DNA from: Orientallactaga sibirica
Taxonomy: Eukaryota > Chordata > Mammalia > Rodentia > Dipodidae
NCBI GenBank assembly: GCA_036365145.1
Contig: JAEOAD010000024.1
Coordinates: 12,060,501 to 12,124,500 of the forward strand
Length of the DNA stretch: 64,000 nt
Direction: 5' to 3'
In this document: positions 12,190-22,600 of the stretch, piece by piece
How positions within the stretch are numbered: position 1 is the stretch's first letter
How the letters are laid out: the number at the start of each line of letters is the position of its first letter
Translations under genes and position numbers: made by a program
Notes under the pieces: model-generated
The model's database searches: none
What the model was told of the DNA's origin: nothing
The model's input: the letters and a program-made list of their open reading frames with translations, nothing else

Positions 12190-12560
12190 TATGGAGAGTT
12201 TAAATGTTCATACTGTCTGGAGGCGTTGGGCTCATTTTTCCTGTCAATTCAAGACTGAAGAGGCAAGAAAGTGTTTAAATGAATGAAGTTTATATCAAAG
12301 TGAGGTATAAAGAAGACAGAAAAAACAGGTTCCTCTGGGTGGACTGGAACCTCGAGCTGGAAAATCCACCAGCCGTAGAGGGAGGTGAACTTTTATCAGA
12401 GGGAATCCCACCTATCAGTGTCTATGACTGATCAGCTAAATGAAAGTGAAAGCACTAGTTGGCCCACCTTGAGGCCAGGAAGAAGAAGGAAGTAGGATTG
12501 CCTTCTTTGCCACCTGGGGTTAGAATGTCAGTCATCTAACAAGGGCCCCTTCTTCCTACC
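12190..12560 (-). other. Possible LTR-like block
   Basis: GC-richer than its flanks. Read on the minus strand it has a TGATAAAAGTTC TATA-like site, a GATATAAACTTCATTC segment where an LTR polyadenylation region would lie, and then GAGCCCAACGCC. This order recalls an LTR followed by a primer-binding region, but there is no second copy in the window to confirm it. Confidence 0.25.
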
Positions 12561-12829
12561 TATCTACCATCTCCTCTAGTACTTCAGTTATAAGTGAATA
12601 GCTACACTTCAATAATGCTATAATCCTATATTTGTAATTGTGTCAAATGCTTTAAAAAGCTAGTGATGTGCCTAGTCATTAGGAAGATATATTGACGTGA
12701 ATATTCATTCTTCTTAGTTACAGAGCAGTGGAGGCTTATCGCTTTTATTCAAACTATTCTCACTTGTGCTTGGAAAATGTGGTCTATTTTCCAAATGGAG
12801 GACAATACTAGTGAGAGGAAGGATACATC

Positions 12830-13265
12830 AAGAAGAGAGCGCCTATTGTCTACCAGGAGATGGGTCAACTCCACCTCATCTGCCAGATCCTAGAAGTCAT
12901 TACATGTGAAGTGGTCACACAAATGCTGCTCTCATGGCTAGTCTGAAAACCAGTTTCAGGGAAATAGCAACAGACACTGTGGTCACTCAAACTTCATACA
13001 AACAGAGATCCAGAGTGTACAGAGAAAGCAACACTAAATCAGATCTCTATCTTGCCCACCAAGGTTCAGGGAGCACCACAGAAGAGTGGGTGGAAAGACT
13101 GTAAGAGCCTCAGGGTGGGCAGGGATAGCCTGAGACACCATGTTTTCCCCATCCCTGCAGAGACTGACTGAGGCCTCTTGGCCTCCACAATAAATACCAA
13201 TAGCCCCACTGAAGACCCTAAGCAGAACTGGGGTGAGGGAGAGGGGATCTATGTGTGCAACTTTT
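12830..13265 (+). mobile_element. Rodent LINE-1 3'-end fragment
   Basis: TTCATACAAACAGAGATCC, GAAGAGTGGGTGGAAAGACT, GTAAGAGCCTCAGGG and CAATAGCCCCACTGAAGACC recur in the same order in 45300-45470 and partly in 2420-2690. No coding frame is preserved. Left boundary uncertain. Confidence 0.5.
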
Positions 13266-14109
13266 ATAAAAAAAATCAATAATTTCTTTAAATATTGGGG
13301 AAAGCATACAGGTAGCCAATATACATAAGGCCTAGAAAATATTGAACAATCCTAAATTTCCAGACAATAGCAACATAGATAATTACTGGTCTGCATATAA
13401 ATTAACACAGAACAAAGTTACATACTGCATCACATCTGATATCAAAAACCATTCAAATTAAATACACACTGATGAGGAAATTGAACATAAATATCACATG
13501 CTAACATTTCAAACACCATGCTAAGTAAACACAGTGAAAATGAGGAAGTCAAGCTGCTTATGCACACACATCCACCCGGGTCATACCTTATTTGTGGATG
13601 TCAGTATGGTTTCTGAACTGAGAGGCACCTTCACAGTTCACAGGGACAGTAGTCACCATTTGACTAATGTGACTGAGTAGTGCACTATGTATTTCAAAGT
13701 CTATATTCCATATTTACACAGCTCTTTTATAGAATTTTGCTTCAGCTCATATAATTAAATGAGGAATTTTTTAAAACTCATATTTTAAGCAGTGCCAGCA
13801 TGGAAGTCACCTTAGTTATGCCAGTGTAACTCCTCAGATATACCATCTGGCTTGCCTGCATAAGATTGTAATCTCAGAAATCCATGAAAGCCTCAAGTCT
13901 CAGTGAGCCCTCTGCAAGGGAGTGAGAACCACAGCTTCTTCCTTTTGAAATCTTTACTTCACCTTTCTTTTCATCTGTATTTTATATTGTGTAATTCATT
14001 ATAAACTCAGTATCCTGAGATTTTTAAATGCAGAAATAAGCATTATTTTGCAGTATGGATATTATTCTACCTGGTAGCTTAAAAATATATTGTTTTACAT
14101 TTCTAATCG
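13266..14109. other. Unique AT-rich sequence
   Basis: No recognised element. Confidence 0.5.
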
Positions 14110-14309
14110 ACACATAATTGTACATGTTTCTGTAGCCAGTGTGAAATTTCTATATAAGTATACAATGTGCAATGCTCAGAAGGACAGATTGTGGTAACTG
14201 ACCTATTTATTATCTCAAATATGAGCATTTCCTTGTGGTGGGAACCTTCAAAATCTTCTCTATTAGGTATTTTGAAATATACAATTAGTTGTTGTTAAGT
14301 CTCCTTGCC

Positions 14310-14766
14310 TTTTGAGGCAGGTTCAATAGAAGGTAGAGGCCTTTTCTGACTTCTAGCCTGTCCTTGAAGTCTCTACTTTGCTAGAGGTCAGAGAAGGATC
14401 TGACTTCTCCTTATCTCTTACTACCTAAAGGTTACTTTCCCTAACTCCACCTGAATTCCTCCCTAGAAATGAGTTCCCCTTCCAGGATTTGTGCAAGAAT
14501 TAAACCTGATTCCATACACAGAATTGTGAGAAACTTGGCATCAGGGATGGTCAGTTCCAGCTCCATCCAGAACCTACAACAGACCCCAGTGTGCATCTCT
14601 ATGTGGGCCTTCTCATTTCCAGGAACTTGGCTCCTTGGCTCCTATCTTCTGTTGGGCAAGGGTTCTCTGTGTTGTTTATTCATTACTTCTTTAAAGTATT
14701 TTAAGCTCTATTATTCCTATAATAAAATCTATCTAAATTTACCCTCTACTCTGTGGATTTCAAATC
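14310..14766 (+). other. Unidentified segment inside the split LINE-1, possibly LTR-like
   Basis: Moderately GC-rich at first, then AAGCTCTATTATTCC, TATAATAAAATCTATC and a pyrimidine-rich end, an arrangement reminiscent of the R-U5 part of an LTR. No partner copy or terminal repeat is visible, so the identity is open. Confidence 0.25.
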
Positions 14767-14767
14767 T

Positions 14768-14799
<32 letters not shown>

Positions 14800-14828
14800 C
14801 TCCTCCTCCTCCTCCTCTTCTTCTTCTA
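14767..14828. repeat. (TCC)n / (TTC)n microsatellite
   Basis: Interrupted trinucleotide tract of CTC/TTC units, about 60 bp. It accounts for the proline-rich frame seen across this point, which is not a gene. Confidence 0.95.
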
Positions 14829-14946
14829 ATGGTAGGTTCTCACTCTGGGCTATGCTGATCTGGAATTAACTATGTAGTCTCAGGGTGGCCTTGAACCTCT
14901 TCCTCCTGTGTGATGGGATTAAAGGCATGCGTGACCATGCCCAGGT
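14829..14946 (-). mobile_element. B1 SINE
   Basis: GTAGGTTCTCACTCTGGGCT, CTATGTAGTCTCAGGGTGGC, GATGGGATTAAAGGCATGCG and ACCATGCCCAGG give the reversed B1 in order. Its tail abuts the TCC repeat. Confidence 0.9.
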
Positions 14947-15445
14947 CTAATTCTTTAAATTCATAAGACAAAAGCCTGAAGGCCACTGACTTATTGGATA
15001 TTTTGTGTGACTGACAGTTCAGTACCCTAATTTCTGGATTTTATACCATCAAGAACTGAGAAAACCTCTGGTGCTCTCAAAGACACCCCAAACTGCCATA
15101 TCACTTCTGTTCTATAAAGCATTATAAGTTTTTCCTCCTATGCAGCTGCACCCCTGTACCCACTTAACTATCGTCCTTCCCATGCCACCCTCCCTCGGAG
15201 CCTTTCCCAGCTCTCTGAACCTTTATCTGTCTTCCTAAATGCATAAACTCAACTTGTTAATTTCCACACATAAGTGAGAACATCAACATTTGTTTTTCTT
15301 GATATACTAAGAGGAGGGATGAGAGGCAGCATCTTCAATGTTTCTTGCCATTCCTGTGTATTGTTTAAGCAAAATTGGCCACCAAACGTACAGAAATGGA
15401 AGCTACTTTGGAAATCTATTTTTTTTTCTTATCATTATATAGTAC

Positions 15446-15927
15446 ATATTCATTGATGTAGTTCGGTAGGAAAGCAGCCAATAAAGAAGAGCTTCCAACT
15501 GAACACTGTCAGATACTGTCAGCAACTGGTGGATCTGTTTACATCCTCAGAGCAACATTAGTACCACCTCTATTCCCCTTGCCATGGAAACATATCTAGA
15601 TAATTGCTTTCACTATGTCTTGGCAGAAGGAAGGTCAAGGCACTTCTTGGATGCCAAACAGGTGGGGGAGGCACTTATGTTGAACACAAAATAATTCTGT
15701 TTTTTTGTGACTCTCTTCTGATATATTAAATGACAACTCTAGGTGCCCTCCTCCCTGACTAAATGTACTCCCACAAAGAAGTCCAACAGTTTGCTTCAAG
15801 TACCATATAGACACTTCTTTCATTGTTATCTACAACCTCATGTTGCCAAAAATAAGTTGATAAGCACAAAGTTATTATCACACATTGAATATAATTTGCT
15901 GTTTCAAGTACATTCAGTATTATTCCA
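15446..15927. other. Unique sequence
   Basis: May continue the decayed LINE-1 to the left, but the match is too weak to call. Nothing else is seen. Confidence 0.45.
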
Positions 15928-15951
15928 AATTTATTTTTTTTGGAGAGAGAG

Positions 15952-15987
<36 letters not shown>

Positions 15988-16201
15988 GAAGACAGAGATG
16001 GGTGCGCCAGCAGTGTCTCATCTGCTGCGAACGAAATCCAGATGCGTGCACCCCCTTATGGTCAAGTGCGGCATTGCGCCCTTGCGTCACTTTGCATCTG
16101 GCTAAACGTGGGACCTGGAGATTGGAACCGCTGGAGATTGGAACCAGTGTTCTTAGGCTTAGGAGGCAGGCACCTTAACCACTAAGCCATCTCTACAGCC
16201 C
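15928..16201 (-). mobile_element. DIP-type SINE, long variant, CpG-rich
   Basis: About 270 bp with a GA/CA run, CTGCTGCGAACGAAATCC, GATGCGTGCACC, an extra segment containing GCGGCATTGCGCCC, then GCATCTGGCTAAACGTGGG and the reversed head AAGCCATCTCTACAGCCC. The CpGs are well kept compared with other copies, suggesting a younger insertion. A short GGAGATTGGAACC unit is tandemly repeated near 16120-16145. The extra ~34 bp also appear in the copies at 44151 and 56814. Confidence 0.9.
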
Positions 16202-16301
16202 TATTCTCAATGTTTGAATAACCTCTAGATACTTTTGTGTTTACATTCCCCTTCTTGGAGCTGATCTCAGGATAGGAGGGCAATTTAAATGCAAAGTGTC
16301 T

Positions 16302-16326
16302 TTTTTTTTTTTTTTTTTTTTTTTTC
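16302..16326. repeat. Poly(T) run
   Basis: About 25 T residues. No element body follows that I recognise, so it may be an orphan tail of a minus-strand retroposon. Confidence 0.9.
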
Positions 16327-16619
16327 CAAAGAGGGTGTAAGCCTATAAATGCTTCATTGCACATGTGGCTGAAACTTTCATAAAAATGGAAAGTGAGTAA
16401 TGAGATGCATCTATTTCTCCAATATGATCACTTATGAAGTTCGGTGACAGACATTTTCCCCTATGATTAAATAATACTAAACAGTTCACAGACAAAAATA
16501 TATTTTTAATTTATACTGGAGTCAAAAATATTCCTGTTATCTCCTCCTTATCAATGTAAAATATTTCTCTTTCTTGTCACATACTTACTTTATCTTTTAT
16601 TTTTGTTTGTTTCTTTTAA

Positions 16620-16820
16620 TATTGTTATTGCTTACTTATTTATAAGAAATAAGAACAGAGAGAAAGGGCACAATAGGGCCTCCTGCCACTGCAAACAAAT
16701 TCCAGACACACGTGCCACTTTGTGCATCTGACTTTACATAGGTACTGGGGAATCAAACCTGGGCTATCAGGTTTTGTAAGCAAGTACCTTTAACCAATCT
16801 TTAACCATCTCTCCATGCTC
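16620..16820 (-). mobile_element. DIP-type SINE
   Basis: GGGCCTCCTGCCACTGC, CACGTGCCACTTTGTGCATC and the reversed head ending CCATCTCTCCATGCTC. A short CAATCTTTAAC duplication interrupts the head. Confidence 0.88.
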
Positions 16821-16969
16821 AAAAATACTACCTTATTTTGAGTTATATGTAACATAGAATCTTGAATATTGTTGAAGAAGAATAGGAGAAAGCTAGCTTT
16901 TTTTAGACAGTCTCAGGTATTGAGGCTCAAAGAGAACCAGGAGATGCCACCCCAAAAATGGAACTCCTG

Positions 16970-17181
16970 GGGCTGGGAAAATGGCTTAGCGGTTAAGGCA
17001 AAGCCTAAGGACCCAGGTTTGATTCCCCAGGACCCACGTTAGCCAGATGCACAAGGAGGTGCACGCATCTGGAGTTCGTTTGCAGCGGCTGTAGTCCCTG
17101 GCACACCCATTCTATCTTTCTCTCCGCTTCTTCCTCTCTCTCAAATAAATAAATAAATAAATAAATAAATAAATTTTAAAA
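16970..17181 (+). mobile_element. DIP-type SINE with target-site duplication
   Basis: GGCTGGGAAAATGGCTTAGC, GACCCACGTTAGCCAGATGC, GCACGCATCTGGAGTTCG and an (AAAT)n tail. The flank reads AAAATGGAACTCCTG on the left and AAAAAAGGAACTCTG on the right, which I take as the target-site duplication. Eight or so bases of the head (GCGCTTGC) are deleted. Confidence 0.93.
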
Positions 17182-17189
17182 AAGGAACT

Positions 17190-17960
17190 CTGCTGTCTGA
17201 TGGAGACTGATCTAAAGGGCCCCTTGCTGCCCAGTCTAGCAACTACCTAGACAGACGGCCCTGATGGGCCGACCCATGGATCTGCCCTCTAAATTCACTG
17301 ACCAGTGGTGTCTTCCTCTTCCTTATAAAGGCTTCTGTCTTCTTACTTCCTTAACTCTGCAACAACACCTTGCTCATTTCTGCTTTTCTGTTTGGCTTGC
17401 CTAACTGTCTTTCCTAGGGCCACAATGTGAGTCCAGCCCCCCACTCACTCAGCCTGGCTGGGTGGGGTTGCGGGGGGTGGGGTGTGAAATACAAGACTGT
17501 TTCCTGGTTTGGATGGCTTTTCTGTTTGTCTCTGCTTTATAGTTTGGGGTAACTTCTGTCTTTGATTACATGCACGGTTTTCCTCTTGTTTCTGAATCTA
17601 CCATGTGCAGGGTCTTCTCAAGTTTTCCTACACAAGCTCCTAGATTTTACTTTTCACATGCCAGCACTTTAATTTCTCTTTAAAAGCCTCAATTTTTGTT
17701 AAGTCCACATGCTTACAACTCTACTCCATTTCCCTCCAAACTCCAATTCCTCTTAAAAAAAAAAAAAAAAAAAAAACTTATAGACTACTCAATGTTTCCA
17801 CATGAGAGTGCTTCCTAAACCCCACACTTTGTGATTTCTCCCTTAACTAAACTCAATTCATAATTCATAATTTATCCTTATTTGTTTTGCCTTTATCAAT
17901 TCCTTGTTAAAAGTAGGACAGAATCCCAAACCTGGGGTTCATACATTTGGGGACCTCTCC
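17190..17960 (+). mobile_element. Possible LTR of an endogenous retroviral element
   Basis: GC-richer block with a promoter-like CCTTATAAAGGC at about 17323, a G-rich GGGGTTGCGGGGGG segment, an internal A run (17755-17776) and, at its right end, TTTGGGGACCTCTCCTGAAC, which looks like the junction of an LTR with a primer-binding region. The left edge may lie before the SINE at 16970, since the same unit appears to continue across it. No second LTR or internal coding is seen. The identity is uncertain. Confidence 0.35.
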
Positions 17961-19189
17961 TGAACCCCAAAATCCTGCATCATGGTCACCTTAAATTATT
18001 TATCATGTGAGATTCTTAAAATGAATGCATAGTATACTCAACATCTGGACATTTATTTATCTGTGTCCATAGGCAGAAAGTACATGCAGATGCTTGATTT
18101 TGGAAGCATGGGTTAAGCAGTGTTATAGCAGTGTCCACTAGGGAGAGCTGCCTCATAGCTCACGACAACTACAGGCATTGGCACATGTGGTAGGTCATTC
18201 CCCATCACCACTAGTAACAGTAAAGGAAAAACAACGGCACTAGCAGCTCTTCCAAAGAAGTTCCATTTAACTGCAATATCTTCCCAACATCAAATGTAGT
18301 CAACTCATTATATTTATAATTTCCAAGTAATAAAACTATATAAGTCATCAATTTTGAGCTTTACTATAACTGCTACATGGAAAGAAACATATGACAGACC
18401 ACTTTTGCTCCCCAATTCATCACTTCTCTTTGGCCAAGTCGCAGTAACTTCTGATGATATCCTTCCTTATTAAAAATCACACTATTGTGAAAAGCTAAGT
18501 TAGAGAAACATAAAAATTTGCATAAAACATAAAATATTGCTTTCTAAAAATTAATGTTTATTGATATGACAATAACTGCAAAAAACACCAATAGTTTTAA
18601 TTATGATGCAAGGTCAGTAATATGTCACAATTTTTAAAAGAGTATATAGTTTAAAAATGATTTTTTTTTTTTTGTAATCAAGGTTGATGTTTTTAATTAC
18701 TATACTAATGTTAAGGGGAAATATCTGTGTTGCATTTTATTTGAGTTTAAAGATCATTTTAAATTTGTTTCATTTTAAAAAGGAAAAAAAAAGAAAACAT
18801 TCAGAGTGGCTAGCATAATAAATGTCCACCTAATATGCATATTTAGACACAATGCTTAAAATTAAATGCTAACAACATATTATCATTGATTTTATAAGTC
18901 ACTTTTAAATTGTAAGACTTTAAGAAACATAACTTTACCTTGCGATTTGAAATTACTTTTGTTGAGTATATTTATATAATTTGCCTCATTTATATTTGTC
19001 TGTTGATTTGTGGGTAATATTATCTGATTCTTTCCTTCCCTTTCCTCTGATTTTATTTTCCTCCACATCATTTAGGTTTGGTTCTAGCCTGACCTTTTCT
19101 TTATCCTATTCTGCAAATGAGCTTAAAGGGAAATGTTATTAAATCAGGGAATTCCATAAATATTGGTAAAAAGTTATAAATAGTTTGTC
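17961..19189. other. Unique AT-rich sequence
   Basis: No element recognised; short homopolymer runs of T (18661) and A (18783). Confidence 0.55.
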
Positions 19190-19560
19190 TTTGGTATTTG
19201 TCAACATAGCGTTCTTTCAATTAAAATATTTCTTGGCTACCACAGCGTGGAAGCTGCGGAAATTGGCTCCACGTCCAGCTGGCTGATTCAGTAAGAAATC
19301 AGCTGGCCTCAATTTAGATTTCTTTTCTTTTACAGCAGTGCCAAATTGAGGATTAGTACATTGTGGAGAGGGAGGCGGGCAGCTCCACCCTTGATCGGCC
19401 ATTCTTCATTCCCTAGAATGGGCTTTTCGTCCCAGCCCCAGCTGGGCACTGAATTAATCGGCACTGGGAGCTTCTCTGTTGACACCGTTTTCCACATGCT
19501 CACAAGGCCCTGCGCCACTCCTGACAAAAGTAAAATATGGCTTGGGAGACCCTAAGCTGG
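19190..19560. promoter_or_regulatory. Candidate conserved regulatory block with three CAGCTG E-boxes
   Basis: This 370-bp block is unlike its surroundings: it keeps about ten CpGs, is near 50% G+C and contains no repeat. CAGCTG occurs at 19276-19281, 19300-19305 and 19439-19444. The first two lie in a partial inverted repeat, CCAGCTG...CAGCTGG. CAGCTG is a binding core for bHLH factors in general. Conservation itself cannot be seen from one sequence, so enhancer activity is inference. Short frames across it show no protein motif. Confidence 0.35.
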
Positions 19561-21059
19561 ACATTTCACTCCGACCTTAAACATAACAGGCACATCCCAG
19601 ATTCTTGTGTTTTCACTGCAAATTCTGAAACTGACAACAGTCTACCCCAAATCTTAGGAAAAATGACTAAGAAGGTGACAGAAAAGAAACTTGTCCACTG
19701 TGGGAAACTGGTCTGATTTTACTTCTAACATTTTCCTTCTGACAAGAGCCTGAGCCTGAGAAAGGACAATGACTCTTTTCAGTGCCTCTTAAACATGTTT
19801 ATCACTCCACTCATGCCTCCTTTCAGATAGTTTTCACTCAAATAGTCCAGAGCATAGTCTAACACCCAAATATTTCCTCTGCAGCTTGGCCTCTTTTCTG
19901 AGCTCAAGAGCAGATCCAATGACTTTATGAAGTAACCTTGCTTTTATACCAATATAAAGGAAGGTTATGTATATACGTACCATTTTATTGTACATTACAA
20001 TTCTTATACATAGACTGTTTGTGAAAGTAAGTATTCAGTACTTAGCTTTTAACTACTGTTGATGAAAATATCTGAGAAAATATTTGGGATTATTATCTCA
20101 CTCAAATTGTGAACCATCTTATGTCATTTGTTATGAGTTTAGCCTTAGATTCTACAATCATCATTTCTATATCAGGAAAGTAATGTGTGCTTATTTTCAG
20201 ACATATATACAACAGACATTGTGTCTCCGTGATTTGAAGTATAGCCACTAGTAAAGAAAGATTACAAAAATAAATTCACAGAAATCGTTGTTGTTGTTGT
20301 TTGTTTGTTTGTTTGTTTTCTTTCCAGCTCATTTTCCTGATAGTTTGTTTCTTGATAGTTAAGACAAATATACCAGTCATCCTGGGAGGCTGTCTATCAA
20401 TCATATGAGTGAAGCATCTTCAGCAAAATAAACTGTACAATATCAACAGTATTAATAAATAGAAGTGCTGATAAAGTGTCATCTGTGTCTTTAGTTATGA
20501 ATACCTTTCATACATCTCAGTAGATGAAACTCTTAGCAAGCACTGGTTGTGTAACATGTCCAGAATCTAGGAGCCATCCTCTTCCTCTCTACTTCTAAGT
20601 CATTGAAATTACTTTAGCTTTCCTTTGATTTTCATGTTTGTTAGACTAGACTGTGACAGCATGAAATTTTCTTGTGTGAAAAACACTTTCTGAAGCAGAT
20701 GTCAAAAGAAAGATTGTTCTTTAAAACCTCAGTTTCCATGTATTGACATAAAGTAAAAATTACATTAAAATTGAAAGGCACAATGTTGGACACTATTGCT
20801 ATTGGTTATATTGTTAGTTTCTGCCCATCCATTCTCAGTAAAATAGAAATTTTAAATAAAGAAATTGATTTGTAAATGTAAATGATAACCCAGTATATAT
20901 AAAAAGACATATTTGTCTCCCTGCTCTACAGAGATGAATTTTAAAATCTATATTACATGTGTCTATTTGGAAAGAAACTAAAACAATAGCAAAAAGAAAA
21001 CAGGAAAATAAATGTATCTCTGGATCAAAAAGCAATTTAGATTGCAATTGCTTTTGTAG
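19561..21059. other. Unique sequence with a (GTT)n/(GTTT)n microsatellite at 20288-20319
   Basis: No SINE, LINE or LTR recognised. Together with the flanking blocks this is the longest low-repeat part of the window. Confidence 0.55.
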
Positions 21060-21250
21060 AGATGGAATAGTTCCTGGTGCCAGATTAACAGTAGGAAAAA
21101 GTCATTTGGCTCCTCTGCAACCGCGGTGGTGTGAGAATGCCATCGGATCCCGGAGGAAAACAAAGGGAAGCACACTTCATTTCTGGCCACCTTACATGAA
21201 AATTTCACAAAGGAATGAGGTGGAAAACAGGGTGACATCAATGGTCATAA
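21060..21250. promoter_or_regulatory. Candidate conserved non-coding block
   Basis: GC-balanced segment with CpGs clustered at 21121-21155 (CCGCGG, TCGG, CCGG) inside AT-rich DNA, no repeat signature. Short frames on both strands are unrelated to any protein I know. The regulatory call is inference from base composition only. Confidence 0.25.
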
Positions 21251-21580
21251 AAATGTGACCTTCATCTTGATTCACAATCAAACAAATAAAAGTTTTCCAC
21301 AGCACCTGGAATGTCAACATCAAGGAAGCTGTAAGGACAACGTGCTTCCCCCCCACCAATATGGACCTAAGTATTATTGTTTGGAGGATTCCTGAGAGTC
21401 ATGTTGTTGAGTCCCTGAAACTTAGTATGTGAGCTTGAGAATGGACAAAATCTCCAGCACATAGCCTGAGTGTGAAGTGGACTTACCTCGTCAGGCAGAA
21501 ACAGTGGAGATATTGGGAGAAAGTTTCTGAGTTTGCTTGCAGTCAGCTCCTTCTTCCAGTTCAACCCCCCGCCCCCACAG

Positions 21581-21815
21581 AGAAAGGATCTTCAACTGGC
21601 ATCTCTCGGCCTGGAACTGGGCAATCTCTATGGGATAATATGACTGGAGAATTTAGGACAGGCTTATTCTTTAAAAACTACCCCTATGGTGGCCCTTCTG
21701 TGAACTTGGGGCCTGTATATGCTGCCCTAATTTCAGGACATGAGGAATCTTCTTCCTCTACTTTCACAGTTTACAATAGTCTCTAAATACTTCTGTGGGC
21801 TTAAGTAACGCAGAG
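21581..21815 (+). other. Candidate non-coding exon (good splice borders)
   Basis: Preceded by a strong pyrimidine tract ending CCGCCCCCACAG (AG at 21579-21580), and followed by CAGAG joined to GTAAGTTC, a near-consensus donor. All three frames have a stop inside the 235 bp; the most open one stops at 21784-21786. If real it would be an exon of a long non-coding RNA or an untranslated exon. No upstream or downstream exon can be assigned. Confidence 0.25.
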
Positions 21816-22189
21816 GTAAGTTCTTTTAAATGCAAAGAACCCAAAATGACATAAAATGGCTAGTTTTTTGTTCATTGGCAAAATGACAGTGTTAATTTTA
21901 TTAATTAGAAGCAGAATGATTTCCTTATAAATTGAGTATGTTTATTCTATCAGAAGTTTAGTGTTCCCTCAGGAAATTAGCAATCATTTTTCAGTATAAT
22001 ATGAAAGTTATTGTATCTTTATACACTTATACACACTACTTTTGGTTGGCACTGACCTACTTAAAATCTCCTGACATCTCAGACAGAATAAGGTTGTGTT
22101 TTAACTGGTTACTTTTGAGTAAAATTTTGTTTGTCAAGACAAAGTATAGCCCTCACAACTTATTTGCTCTCCCTCTCTTTGTCTATTTG

Positions 22190-22297
22190 AAAAAGAGTCT
22201 CATGTAGCACAATCTGTCCTTGAACGCCCAATCCTCCTTAGTTTGCCTCCATGTTCTGGGATTATAGGAGTGAACCACTAAATCTGACCTACATTAT
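22190..22297 (-). mobile_element. Old monomeric B1-like SINE
   Basis: AGAGTCTCATGTAGCACAAT, GCCTCCATGTTCTGGGATTA and GGAGTGAACCAC follow reversed B1 without the 29-bp duplication, similar to the copies at 6100 and 11990. Confidence 0.7.
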
Positions 22298-22373
22298 TAT
22301 TTTTTTTTTAAATTAGAGAAGGGATTCCACCATAATTCTTATTTTATATTGACATACAAAAATTCTTTTACTG

Positions 22374-22600
22374 TGCTGGAGAAATAACTTAGTGGTTAAC
22401 TTGCCTGTGAAGCCTAAGGACCTAGGTTTGATTCTCCAGTATCCATATAAGACAGATACACAAGGTGGTTCATGCATCAGGAGTTCATTTGCAGTGGCTA
22501 GAGGCCCTGGTGTGCCCATTCTCTCTCTCCCACTCTCTCTCTCTGTCTCTCTCTCTCTCTACCACTTTCTTTCTTTCTAATAAATAAATAATTTAAAAAA
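22374..22600 (+). mobile_element. DIP-type SINE
   Basis: GTGCTGGAGAAATAACTTAG, CTGTGAAGCCTAAGGACC, GGAGTTCATTTGCAGTGGC, then a CT-rich run of about 70 bases and AATAAATAAATAATTT. Full length. Confidence 0.93.

Larger units (their letters stand above)
14110..15445 (-). mobile_element. Old LINE-1 3' UTR, split by about 0.8 kb of later sequence
   Basis: 14140-14310 has GTATACAATGTGCAAT, TTATCTCAAATATGAGC, TTGTGGTGGGAACCTTCA and AATATACAATTAGTTGTTG. 15145-15290 has TGTACCCACTTAACTATC and CCACACATAAGTGAGAACAT. These are two successive parts of the reverse complement of the ancient mammalian L1M-type 3' UTR. In that consensus they are separated by only tens of bases, so 14310-15130 is later material, including a microsatellite and a B1. 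Confidence 0.62.

Noticed and set aside
14469..14858. 129-codon frame with a long proline run
   Set aside because: The prolines come from the (TCC)n microsatellite and the end lies in a B1 copy. No domain precedes them.
15743..16185. Several overlapping frames with RERERE runs
   Set aside because: The Arg/Glu runs are the GA tract of a minus-strand SINE.
21478..21496. GAGGTAAGT donor-like site on the minus strand
   Set aside because: No acceptor with a pyrimidine tract was found upstream on that strand; a six-base GTAAGT is frequent by chance.
21472..21786. 104-codon frame across the candidate exon
   Set aside because: It stops 29 bases before the candidate donor and shows no known protein motif, so coding is not supported.
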